Shown: in pieces, positions 35,951-44,183 of the stretch
Layout: each line of letters starts with the position of its first letter
How positions within the stretch are numbered: the first letter of the stretch is position 1
Source: Clostridium sp. OF03-18AA
GTDB lineage: Bacteria > Bacillota > Clostridia > Lachnospirales > Lachnospiraceae
Length of the DNA stretch: 64,000 nt
Direction: 5' to 3'
NCBI RefSeq assembly: GCF_003478035.1
Contig: NZ_QUEP01000002.1
Coordinates: forward strand, 320,334-384,333
The notes under the pieces: model-generated
Seen by the model: only the letters and a program-made list of their open reading frames with translations
What the model was told of the DNA's origin: nothing
Database searches by the model: none
Position numbers and translations under genes: made by a program

Positions 35951-36063
35951 TATCGTTCTCCTTTTGCTTTGTATTTTTCATAAATCAATATGTCTGAAAT
36001 CAGCTCATTGAGCCGATATAAAATGCTAATTTTCAACCACTTATTGAGGAATCTCTACTTATC

Positions 36064-36092
36064 ATTGTACTGCTAATAGTACTATTTTTCAA
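36064..36092 (-). promoter_or_regulatory. Promoter of the hsd operon inside the right-end array
   Basis: On the minus strand, TTGAAA (36087-36092), a 17-base spacer and TACAAT (36064-36069) make a strong sigma-A-type promoter. The -35 box is the TTGAAA of the third end-motif copy, and another copy lies downstream of the -10. Anything that binds these motifs, such as the transposase, would repress the operon. Confidence 0.8.
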
Positions 36093-36134
36093 CCAGTTAT
36101 TGAGGAAACGCGCATTTCTGTAATGGCATAAAAA

Positions 36135-36162
36135 TACCGAGCAAGAATCATCTTACTCGGTA
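36135..36162 (-). other. Hairpin within the right end
   Basis: TACCGAG and CTCGGTA, continued by AAGA/TCTT with one mismatch, enclose a four-base loop. It lies between the outer two and inner two motif copies. It has no strong T-run on either strand. It may insulate the operon from outside transcription or help shape the transposon end. Confidence 0.45.
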
Positions 36163-36250
36163 AATTCACATGACATTCTTCAATGGTTTTCAACCTGAGA
36201 ACATCATAAAGATTATTACTCGGAATATGGGTTTTCAACCACTTATTGCG

Positions 36251-36508
36251 GTTAGCCGAAAAGAGATTCCGGTGATCATCAGCACCGGGGATGGACGATA
36301 TTATGTTTCTGAGACAACAACAGCTACGAGGCGATCGGGAAGCAACAGCTATGTGGCGATCGCAGATCATTTGACACCGGACGGTTATGTGGCGTGTACG
36401 GAGAATGGAACAAAGTATCAAGACCTGAAAGAGGCGTATGATGCCTATACCAAGCTGGTTACGACCGGAGTCTATCAGGATTATAAGGATACGCTCCCTA
36501 AAAAGTAA
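36251..36508 (+). pseudogene. 3' fragment of a gene truncated at the transposon end
   Basis: An open frame continues from the element edge to TAA 36506-36508 without any start codon of its own in host DNA. It encodes about 85 residues beginning VSRKEIPVIISTGDGRYYVSE and ending YKDTLPKK. I recognise no family. The 5' part is not found on the other side of the element, where the DUF1275 terminator lies, so insertion was accompanied or followed by deletion. Confidence 0.6.
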
Positions 36509-36573
36509 AATCAGGATCGTTTCGGAAGCCATCTGATCTAATGGCGCATAAACTGATCCGTCTGCTGTAGTTC

Positions 36574-37485
36574 TTACGCGGACTCCTGCAGCAGCCGGAT
36601 CAGCTCCTCCATCGCCGGAAGTGTCTGTTTTCCTTTCAGCGTAACGATGGAGTAGCTGGTGGTGTCAGCCGGATTTCCGATCCGGAAGCAGCGGACAGGC
36701 TTGGGATAGCGGAAATTTTTCATGTACTGGTAGAAGTTGAATGCGATCCCATAGCCCTCCGCGGCGAGCTGACAGGCAGATTCAAGATTTTCGAGGAGAA
36801 AGACCTGTCCCGGTTCGGCGTGATCATAAGCGATGGCAAGGTCTGTGTAGTGCCTGGAGGACTGATCCGGCTTTTGCAGGATAAAACGTTCCCCGTTAAA
36901 TTGTTTGAGATCGATCCTCGGACATGGATCTTTCCGGCTTTTCTTTGCCGCGCCGGTGCACAGTGGGTGCCCGACGGAGACAACAGCGACCATATAGTCC
37001 TCATAGAGAGGACGGTATTCCAGCAGCGGATGGCTGGAGGATTCGTTTACGATGGCAAAATCAAGCTCTCCGGCAAGCAGATGCCGGATCATCTGCTCAG
37101 TAGATTCCTCGTATGGGACCAGCTTCACGTCCGGATAGCGGGCGGAAAAAACAGGCAGCGCCTTCGCAAGAAGATAAAGTGTTCTTCTGGGATGGATTCC
37201 GAAACGGATCGTTCCCGAAGAGCCACCCATGTATTTTTGAAGCTCATTTTCATAATGGGCTTCTATTTTTATCATTTCTTTTGCATGTTCCAAATAGATC
37301 TTTCCGGCCTCGGTTGGGACAAACTGTTTCCCGATCCGGTCGAAAAATCTTGTCCCGGTGCGTTCTTCAAGATTTCCTAAAAATATGCTGAGGGCAGGCG
37401 GAGAGATATGCAGGGCCTGAGCCGCATCCTTAATTCCCCTGTGTTTTTCAATTTCAAGCATATAGAGCTGTTCCCGCATATCCAT
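36574..37485 (-). CDS. LysR-family transcriptional regulator
   Basis: This is a regulator of the divergent transport and peptidase genes. An N-terminal winged helix-turn-helix (about 1-60 with IKDAAQALHISPPALSIFLGNLEERTGTRFFDR) is followed by a periplasmic-binding-protein-like effector domain (about 90-300). ATG 37485 makes the start agree with the family; upstream ATG 37524 would add 13 residues. The 150-bp divergent gap is very A/T-rich and carries near-repeated AATATTAAA/T elements suitable as binding sites. The effector is unknown, perhaps an amino acid or peptide derivative. Confidence 0.9.
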   Translation of the reverse strand: MDMREQLYMLEIEKHRGIKDAAQALHISPPALSIFLGNLEERTGTRFFDRIGKQFVPTEAGKIYLEHAKEMIKIEAHYENELQKYMGGSSGTIRFGIHPRRTLYLLAKALPVFSARYPDVKLVPYEESTEQMIRHLLAGELDFAIVNESSSHPLLEYRPLYEDYMVAVVSVGHPLCTGAAKKSRKDPCPRIDLKQFNGERFILQKPDQSSRHYTDLAIAYDHAEPGQVFLLENLESACQLAAEGYGIAFNFYQYMKNFRYPKPVRCFRIGNPADTTSYSIVTLKGKQTLPAMEELIRLLQESA

Positions 37486-37573
37486 GGCGTTTCGCTGGTC
37501 CTTTCCCTGAATAAATATTTGCAATTTCGCATAAAAATAAACAATATTAAATAAAACAATAAAAATATTAAAC

Positions 37574-37602
37574 TTGCTTTAATTTTATATCTTGATTATA
37601 GT
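37574..37602 (+). promoter_or_regulatory. Promoter of the carrier/peptidase cluster
   Basis: TTGCTT (37574-37579), a 17-base spacer and TATAGT (37597-37602) lie 37 bases before the carrier gene. A/T-rich near-repeats just upstream (AACAATATTAAAT, AATAAAAATATTAAAC) suit a LysR activator. Confidence 0.7.
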
Positions 37603-37638
37603 CTAAGAAAGAAAACAAATCAAGGAAGGATTGGAAGT

Positions 37639-39033
37639 ATGAAACCATTAAAAGAAAAAAAGCCTTTTCAGGCGCCGCACACATTTGTGATCCTTGTAGC
37701 GCTGATTCTTCTGGCAGTCGCAGCCACTTATGTTGTGCCTGCCGGAGAGTATACCCGGTTTACGGATGAGGCGACAAACAGAACCCTCGTGGAAGCGGGG
37801 AGCTTCCATTATGTTGAATCTCACCCGGTAAGCTTTTTAACCGTTCCGGCACTGATCTACAGGGCGATCGTAAAGGCGGCAAGCACAGTTACGTTTATCC
37901 TTATCATCGGCGGATCCTTTGAGATCATCACGTCCACAGGGATCCTCACGGTTCTCTGTAAGAAGATGGCGAAAGCCTTCCGCGGCCGCGAGTATTTTGT
38001 GATCCCTGCATTTCTGCTGTTATTTTCTATTTTTGGAACAACGATGGGAATGTCTGCTGAGGTCATGATCTTTGTGCCGATCGGAATTGCCCTTGCGGCA
38101 TCTCTCGGACTTGACAAGGTGACAGGTACCGCAATGATCGCTATGGGCGCTGCATCCGGATTTACAGCCGGAATCCTGAATCCCTTCAATGTCGGTGTTG
38201 CCCAGGATATTGCGGAAATCCCGATGTTTTCCGGTATGGGTTACCGCATTTTTATTCTCGGAGTTCTTCTGGTGATCGATACGGTCTACATTACCTGGTA
38301 CGCAAAGCGCGTGAAAGTGGACCCGACAAAGAGTATCATTTACGGAGAGCCTGAGGATCAGGAATTTACTTTCGATGATACGGAAGAAGCGATGACCCTG
38401 ACCCATGGCATGACTCTGGCAGTGATCGTAGCAGGCTTTGCAGTCCTGATCTATGGACTCAGCAAGCTCGGATGGTATTTTGAGGAGATGTCTGCGATCT
38501 TTATCGCGATGGGTGTGCTCTGCGGTATCGTGAACCGCTATAGCCCAAACAAGATCGCCGCTACGTTCGGAAACGGAGCGAAGGGAATCGTTGTGGGAGC
38601 TCTGATCGTCGGTATTGCCCGCGGTGTTGAGCTTGCATTATCTGACGCGATGATCCTTGACACCATCGTCCATGCGATCGCAAGTATCGTAAACATTCTT
38701 CCGCAGTCCTTAAAAGCCATCGGAATGTTCCTTGCACAGTCACTTGTCAACTGTGTGATCACCTCCGGTACCGGACAGGCCGCGGTTACCATGCCGCTTA
38801 TGGTACCGGTTGCGGATCTGATCGGTATCACGAGACAGACAGCCGTCCTTGCGTTCCAGCTCGGAGACGGATTTTCAAACTCTGTTCTTCCGACATCCTC
38901 TGCGCTGATGGGTTATCTTGTCGTTTCGAAGATCCCATATGTAAAATGGTTAAAATTCATGATGCCGTTATTCTTAATCTGGACATTCTTCGGATGTCTA
39001 TTCATGCTTGGGGCACTCATGATCGGCTATTAA
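37639..39033 (+). CDS. YfcC-family (DcuC-like) membrane carrier
   Basis: The 464-residue integral membrane protein has about 12 hydrophobic segments. The start FQAPHTFVILVALILLAVAATYVVPAGEY is typical of the YfcC/ArcD-like branch of the C4-dicarboxylate anaerobic carrier superfamily. So are the Gly-rich re-entrant stretches GTTMGMSAEVMIFVPIGIALA (about 135-155) and VITSGTGQAAVTMPLMVPVADL (about 370-390). The substrate is probably an amino acid, short peptide or acyl-amino acid, since two metallopeptidases follow. GGAAGGATTGG precedes the ATG. Confidence 0.88.
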   Translation: MKPLKEKKPFQAPHTFVILVALILLAVAATYVVPAGEYTRFTDEATNRTLVEAGSFHYVESHPVSFLTVPALIYRAIVKAASTVTFILIIGGSFEIITSTGILTVLCKKMAKAFRGREYFVIPAFLLLFSIFGTTMGMSAEVMIFVPIGIALAASLGLDKVTGTAMIAMGAASGFTAGILNPFNVGVAQDIAEIPMFSGMGYRIFILGVLLVIDTVYITWYAKRVKVDPTKSIIYGEPEDQEFTFDDTEEAMTLTHGMTLAVIVAGFAVLIYGLSKLGWYFEEMSAIFIAMGVLCGIVNRYSPNKIAATFGNGAKGIVVGALIVGIARGVELALSDAMILDTIVHAIASIVNILPQSLKAIGMFLAQSLVNCVITSGTGQAAVTMPLMVPVADLIGITRQTAVLAFQLGDGFSNSVLPTSSALMGYLVVSKIPYVKWLKFMMPLFLIWTFFGCLFMLGALMIGY

Positions 39034-39051
39034 GACGGAGGAAAAGAGAAG

Positions 39052-40800
39052 ATGCAGGATTTTGAAGTGAAGGAGCGTTTAAGAGAACATCTGGAGTACC
39101 TTTGTTCGTTCGACAAGCTTTCCGGTGAACCCGAGGCATATCGCGCGGTCGAGTATATTCTTGAGGTATTGGAGAAATCCGGGATCGCCTGCCATGAGGA
39201 GGATTTTCCAGCTTATCTGAGCAATCCGGTGAGCAGTGTCCTTATCGCAGATGGTGAGGAGTTCCCGTGCCGTCCAAGGTCTTTCTCGGAGAGCACAAAA
39301 GGGAGGATCGAGATCCCGCTGATCTACGATCCCGGAACAAAAACGGAAGTCTCCCTTTCAGAACAGAAACAGTTTATGGAAACGGTTGCCGGAAAGCTTG
39401 TCCTCGGGTACGGATTTGATGAGCGTTACGCAAAATTGCTGGAGCAGCATGGAGCGGCCGGGTGGATCCAGATCTGGACCTCCGACGAGGATGCGGTCCA
39501 TGAGGACACGGTAAGTCCTGTCTGGGGAACTCCGGATATGGACTCATCTCTGTTCCAGTTACGGATGCCGGTGGTCGCCGTCTCAAAGCCCTGCGGGGAG
39601 AAACTGATCCGGAAGCTGAAAACATATGAGGCAGAAGGAAAACAGCTTTTTGCGCAGCTTTCCAGCAAGGTGGACACATGCGTAAAAAACGTCGCGCTGC
39701 CGATCGCCGAGATCCCGGGAAAGAGCAGGGATTTTGTCCTGCTCTCCGGTCACTATGATACCTGGTATCGTGGCGCTTTTGACAACTGCACGGCAAATGC
39801 GCTGGCTCTGGAGCTTGCTCGTTATATGAAAGAACATCAGGATGAGATGCTCTATTCCCTGCGGATCGCCTGGTGGCCGGGACATTCCAACGGGCGCTAT
39901 ATGGGATCCACCTGGTATTGTGATCACCACTGGGATGAGCTTGAGGAGCACTGCATCGCTCACCTGAATCTTGATCTTCTGGGATCAAAAGGAGCAGACC
40001 ATACGCTTGCGATCCGGACAGCGGGGCTTGAGGGCGAGGAATGGCTGAAAGAGCAGGTGCGGAAGGTAGATCCGGCGGCGGAAATGATGTTTGGGCGTAT
40101 CGGGCGGGGAGCGGACCAGTCGCTCTGGGGCGCAGAGATCCCCTATCACATCAATCCCCGTTATGAGGCGAAAAAAGAACGAAAGCAATCGGATGCTCCG
40201 GGTCCCGGCGTGTACTGGTGGCATACGATCGACGATACCTTTGACAAGATCGATCTTGACGGGCTTTTGCGGGATGGGAGAGTCGTGGGTGTTCTGCTGT
40301 ATGAACTCCTCTCGAAGGAGAAGCTTCCTGCCGATTATCGCGGCTATGCAAAAACCTAGCTCCCATACTTTGAGACGTTAAAAAATTCAGAGGAGCATGA
40401 ACAGGCGGCGGATGAGATCGAAACACTTCTAAAAGAGGTTCTGGATCGTTGTGAAACGCTTGAACATATATGGGGAACGGAGAAGATCGAAGAACATAAC
40501 CGCCTTTGCCGTCTCGTCGGAGGAGTTTTCAGCCGTCTTATGCACTCCACAGGCTCCGCGTATGAACAGGATACTTCTTTTGCATATGGTCCGCTGCAGC
40601 TTCTTAAAGCTTCCGCGAAGGCGCTCCATGAAAACAGTCCCGCGGATTGGAGCCTGTTCTATCAGACAACATTCGTGAGACAGAGAAACCGGATGGTGAC
40701 GGAGCTTAGAAAACTGCTGAAAGAGATCGATCTGGAATTCAGGAATGGATCGGATCGCTTTGGATCTTCACGAAATTGTGACAGGAGAATGGAGATATGA
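39052..40800 (+). pseudogene. M28-type metallopeptidase interrupted by an in-frame TAG
   Basis: The frame encodes a zinc aminopeptidase-like protein: a protease-associated-like insert (about 90-200), metal-ligand segment SGHYDTW (H234, D236), bridging D244 in GAFDNCTAN, and LNLDLLGS near 305. It stops at TAG 40357-40359 after 435 residues. The same frame then stays open for 146 more codons with coding character (LPYFETLKNSEEHEQAADE onward) to TGA 40798-40800, which overlaps the next ATG as ATGA. The intact gene was therefore about 582 codons, and one CAG-to-TAG change would explain the stop. The 435-residue part may keep some activity. Confidence 0.82.
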
Positions 40801-41981
40801 AGAAAGAAACAATAAAGCAGGCCGTTGCGCCTTACATGGCAGAGCTTACCAAAATGGCAGACAGGATTTATGACCTGGCTGAGCCGGGGCTTGAGGAAGT
40901 CCGCTCCAGTGCGATCCTTACAGATTATCTGGAGAAAAAGGGATTTCAGATCGAGCGTGGGATCGCGGGTCTTCCGACCGCTTTCCGTGCTGTCTATGAA
41001 CAGGGAAACGGAGGACCTTCCTTTGGATTCCTGGCAGAGTACGACGCACTGAAAGGGATCGGTCATGCCTGCGGTCATCACATGCAGGGACCGTCTGTGA
41101 TCGGAGCTGCTCTGGCACTTCGGGATCTCTGTAAGGATCAGCCCTATAAGATCGTGATCTACGGGACACCAGCGGAGGAGACGGTCGGCGGAAAGATCAT
41201 TATGAAGGAGAAAGGATGCTTTCAGGATATTGATCTTGCGCTCATGATGCATGCAGCTCCCAATACCTGCGTCGATGTCTGCTGTATGGCACTTGAGTGC
41301 TTTTATGTTACCTTTCATGGGGTAGAGGCCCATGCCGCCATGAGCCCGCACAAAGGGAAGAGCGCCTTTGATGCCGCGCTTCTTTCCTTTCAGGGGATCG
41401 AGTTTATGAGGGAACATGTCCTTGAGGATTCCAGAATGCATTACACGGTCCTTGACGCCGGCGGTCCATCGAACATCGTTCCGGGAACGGCAAAGGCAGA
41501 GTATACACTTCGCTCTTATAGTACGGATTACTTGGAGAAGGTCATCGTTCCGAGATTTCAGGACATCATAAAGGGTGCGTGCCTGATGACGGGAACGACC
41601 TGTGAAATAGAGAGAAGCTACCCGTTTCAGGCAAAGATCCCGTGCCTGATCCTGAATGACCTGATCATGGAAAATGCAAGAAAATTTGAGGCACCACAGC
41701 TCGCCGGACCGCGTGAAAAGACGGGCTCCACGGACTTTGGAAATGTTATGTATGATGTGCCCGGATGCTGCATCCGCACAGCGTTTGTGCCAGAGGGTAC
41801 CGCGGCGCATTCGCAGGAATATCTCGATGCGGGAAAGACGGAGCGGGCCCATGAAGCAATCCGGTCCGGTTCGGAGATCCTTGCGGGAACATGCATCGAC
41901 ATGATTGAAAGACCAGAGCTTTTGAAACAGATCAAAGAGGAGTTTCGGAAGCGGAAACAGGAAGAAACCGCAAAAATATGA
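40797..41981 (+). CDS. M20-family amidohydrolase (AbgB/IAA-amino acid hydrolase-like)
   Basis: The 394-residue zinc enzyme hydrolyses amide bonds of N-acyl amino acids or dipeptides. Metal-binding segments are GFLAEYDALKGIGHACGHHMQGPS (about 80-103) and YGTPAEETVGGKIIMKEKG (about 122-140). The FHGVEAHAAMSPHKGKSAFDAALL motif (about 175-200) marks the lid/dimerisation domain. GSTDFGNVMYDVPGC and AAHSQEY complete the pattern. It starts in an ATGA overlap with the broken peptidase gene. Confidence 0.93.
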   Translation: MKKETIKQAVAPYMAELTKMADRIYDLAEPGLEEVRSSAILTDYLEKKGFQIERGIAGLPTAFRAVYEQGNGGPSFGFLAEYDALKGIGHACGHHMQGPSVIGAALALRDLCKDQPYKIVIYGTPAEETVGGKIIMKEKGCFQDIDLALMMHAAPNTCVDVCCMALECFYVTFHGVEAHAAMSPHKGKSAFDAALLSFQGIEFMREHVLEDSRMHYTVLDAGGPSNIVPGTAKAEYTLRSYSTDYLEKVIVPRFQDIIKGACLMTGTTCEIERSYPFQAKIPCLILNDLIMENARKFEAPQLAGPREKTGSTDFGNVMYDVPGCCIRTAFVPEGTAAHSQEYLDAGKTERAHEAIRSGSEILAGTCIDMIERPELLKQIKEEFRKRKQEETAKI

Positions 41982-42077
41982 CAAAATTGTCATTTTCCAG
42001 TCATGAACAATTAAACTGCTGTCTGTAAAATATGAATCTGTAAGGAATTTAACAAATATCCAGAAAGGAAGATGATT

Positions 42078-43379
42078 ATGACAGCAGCTATTGGTTTTCT
42101 GATGATCATTGCGATCGTAGCACTGCTCTTAAAGGGCAAAATGTCTCCGATCGTGGTACTTGCGGTGATTCCGGTCATTGCAGCCCTGATCCTTGGCTTC
42201 TCCCCGGTAGAGGTCATGGACTTCATTGCGGATGGAATTAAAACCACCACAAGCAATGGTATCTTATTTATCTTTTCAGTAATTTATTTTGGTGTTCTGG
42301 CAGACACTGGACTCTTTGATGTTATCGTAGGCTGGCTGGTAAAAAAAGCCGGAAATAATGTCATCGCGGTCACGGTAGTTACAGCGCTGATCGCAACGAT
42401 CGCTCATCTGGACGGTACTACGGCTGTCACCGTTCTCATTACGATCCCGGCAATGTACCCGGTATATAAGAAGATGAACATTGACTCCCGTATCCTTCTC
42501 TGCCTGACAGGTGCCTGCATGGGCGTTATGAACCTGCTTCCGTGGGGCGGTCCGACAGCGAGAGCGGCTACGGTACTCGCTATGGATGCCACTGAGTTAT
42601 GGCACATGCTGATCCCGCTTCAGGTTGTCGGCCTGATGATGAACATCATTCTTGCTGTACTCCTCGGCATGTTTGCGATCAGGCATGGTGCTGGCGCTGG
42701 AAAGGGCGTAGAGGTGGAGTCTGATGAGAAAGCGAAGAAAGAGGCGGCTGATTTAAGAAAATCCAACGCTTACCTGATCTTCAACTTCTTACTTACAGTA
42801 GGTGTGATTGCCCTGTTATCCACAGGTGTCGGTAAATCCTATGTAATCTTCATGCTTGGTCTCTGCATCCTTCTGGCTGTCAACTATCCGAACCAGAAGA
42901 CTCAGGACAAGTTGATCAAGAAGCATGCTCCGGCAGCCCTGATCATTTCCGCAACACTGTTTGCCGCAGGTGCTATGGTAGGTGTCTTCGACGGAACCGG
43001 TATGCTGGAAGCAATGGCAAATGCGATCATGGCGATCATTCCGGCAGCTCTCGGAAAGTACATTCACATCATCTTTGGTATTCTTGCGCTTCCGCTTGGT
43101 CTCTGTGTTGGAACAGACGCATACTTCTATGGCATTATGCCGTTAGTTATGCAGGTAGGCGAGACCTATGGCGTGGCTTCCCTGAATACTGCTCTGACCA
43201 TGCTGATCGGTAAGAACCTCGCGTTAATGGTAAGCCCGTTAGTACCGGCAACTTACCTTGCGATCGGTCTGACCGGAACAGAGCTGAAAGATCATATGAA
43301 ATTCAGCATTCCGCCGTACTACATTATCAGCCTTATCATGCTGGTATTCGGTGTGATTCTTGGCATTGTTGCCATCTAA
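42078..43379 (+). CDS. CitMHS-family citrate/carboxylate transporter
   Basis: The 433-residue membrane protein has about 12 segments. SPIVVLAVIPVIAALILGFSPVEVMDFIADGI at the start, and the two related re-entrant stretches LIATIAHLDGTTAVTVLITIPAMYPVY and ALPLGLCVGTDAYFYGIMPLV, place it in the CitM/CitH divalent-metal citrate family of the ion-transporter superfamily. ATG 42078 is preferred over 42072, since GAAAGGAAG would be too close. A terminator follows. It may import the product or counter-ion of the peptidase pathway, but the substrate is not fixed by the sequence. Confidence 0.9.
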   Translation: MTAAIGFLMIIAIVALLLKGKMSPIVVLAVIPVIAALILGFSPVEVMDFIADGIKTTTSNGILFIFSVIYFGVLADTGLFDVIVGWLVKKAGNNVIAVTVVTALIATIAHLDGTTAVTVLITIPAMYPVYKKMNIDSRILLCLTGACMGVMNLLPWGGPTARAATVLAMDATELWHMLIPLQVVGLMMNIILAVLLGMFAIRHGAGAGKGVEVESDEKAKKEAADLRKSNAYLIFNFLLTVGVIALLSTGVGKSYVIFMLGLCILLAVNYPNQKTQDKLIKKHAPAALIISATLFAAGAMVGVFDGTGMLEAMANAIMAIIPAALGKYIHIIFGILALPLGLCVGTDAYFYGIMPLVMQVGETYGVASLNTALTMLIGKNLALMVSPLVPATYLAIGLTGTELKDHMKFSIPPYYIISLIMLVFGVILGIVAI

Positions 43380-43400
43380 ACGATACATAACGAATGAAAA

Positions 43401-43446
43401 TCCTGTTCTGCAGTACGGATCTTGTACCGCAGGACGGGATTTTTTG
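43401..43446 (+). terminator. Terminator after CitMHS gene
   Basis: AATCCTGTTCTGCAGTAC pairs with GTACCGCAGGACGGGATT (wobble pairs included), followed by TTTTTT. TATAAT at 43452-43457 just beyond may be the -10 of the two-component operon. Confidence 0.88.
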
Positions 43447-43481
43447 CTATAATGAAAGAAAAATGACGCAGGAGAAAGTTT

Positions 43482-44174
43482 ATGAATACAGAAAAGATCC
43501 TACTGGTGGACGATGAGCGGGCGATCCGGCTGGCTGTGCGGACCGCCCTGACCCGTGAAGGAATGCAGGTGACGGAGGCAGCCGATGGAAGCGAGGCTCT
43601 GGAACTTTTAAAGAAACAACAGTTCCATCTGGTGATTCTGGACGTAATGATGGAACATGTGGGTGGTTATGATGTGCTGCAGGCAATGCGCGCTGCGGGA
43701 GATCACACGCCGGTCATGATGCTGTCGGGAAAATCCGATGAGATGGATCAGGTGCTGGGGCTGGGCTTTGGCGCGGACAGTTATCTGACAAAGCCGTTTC
43801 ATACTGCGATCCTGATCCAGACAGCAAAGGCGCTGATCCGCAGAAGTCAGATCTACAGCCAGGGAGCAGCCGGAGACGCCGGGATCCGCAAGGGTCCGTT
43901 TACAGTAGATACCTTAAAGATGGAGTGCCTGAAAAACGGTGAGCCGTTAAATTTTACTGCCAGAGAGATGACCCTGTTCCGGTTCCTGATGGAGCATCCG
44001 GGACAGGTGTTTACGAAGGAACAGCTTTACACGCAGGTGTGGAATGAGGCAGTGGTGGATGACAATACCATCACCGTCTATGTGAAACGGATCCGGAACA
44101 AGATCGAGGATGACCCAAAGCAGCCCCGTTATCTGAAGACAGTGCGTGGAATCGGATATATGCTGAATGTGTAG
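43482..44174 (+). CDS. OmpR-family response regulator
   Basis: Residues 1-120 form a receiver domain with the acidic pocket VDDE (9-12), phospho-acceptor D54 (VILDVMM) and K102-type Lys in LTKPF. Residues about 135-228 form a winged-helix DNA-binding domain (FTAREMTLFRFLMEHPGQVFTKEQLYTQVWN...VYVKRIRNKIEDDPKQPRYLKTVRGIGYML). It is encoded with the kinase nine bases downstream. The targets could be the transporter cluster upstream, by position only. Confidence 0.95.
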   Translation: MNTEKILLVDDERAIRLAVRTALTREGMQVTEAADGSEALELLKKQQFHLVILDVMMEHVGGYDVLQAMRAAGDHTPVMMLSGKSDEMDQVLGLGFGADSYLTKPFHTAILIQTAKALIRRSQIYSQGAAGDAGIRKGPFTVDTLKMECLKNGEPLNFTAREMTLFRFLMEHPGQVFTKEQLYTQVWNEAVVDDNTITVYVKRIRNKIEDDPKQPRYLKTVRGIGYMLNV

Positions 44175-44183
44175 GGATAAAAA

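Larger units (their letters stand above)
25395..36250 (-). mobile_element. ISL3-type transposon carrying a type I restriction-modification operon
   Basis: A 10.86-kb block is bounded by perfect 19-bp inverted repeats, CGCAATAAGTGGTTGAAAA at 25395-25413 and its complement at 36232-36250. All six genes inside lie on the minus strand in one operon: hsdM, hsdS, a membrane-anchored protein, a GHKL-ATPase/HExxH protein, hsdR and an ISL3-family transposase. The transposase ribosome-binding site lies within the last hsdR codons. The block separates the DUF1275 terminator from a 5'-truncated gene. I found no 8-bp target duplication: with the repeat taken to start at GCAATAAG, the flanks GTTTGGTC and GGTTAGCC agree at only 5 of 8 positions. 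Exact termini are therefore inferred. Confidence 0.75.
36030..36250 (-). repeat. Right-end motif array of the ISL3/hsd element
   Basis: Four copies face inward, given here as minus strand: CGCAATAAGTGGTTGAAAA (36232-36250, identical to the left outer copy), short form TCTCAGGTTGAAAA (36187-36200), CTCAATAACTGGTTGAAAA (36086-36104, identical to the second left copy) and CTCAATAAGTGGTTGAAAA (36030-36048). Two of the four match left-end copies over all 19 bases. Confidence 0.82.

Noticed and set aside
40357..40359. TAG as a pyrrolysine codon
   Set aside because: No pyl genes are visible, the protein is not a methylamine methyltransferase, and a nonsense mutation is simpler.
40662..41993. Long minus-strand reading frame of 443 codons opposite the M20 gene
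   Set aside because: It is the complement of a clear M20 amidohydrolase, has no ribosome-binding site and no protein-like composition (many Cys, His, Arg).
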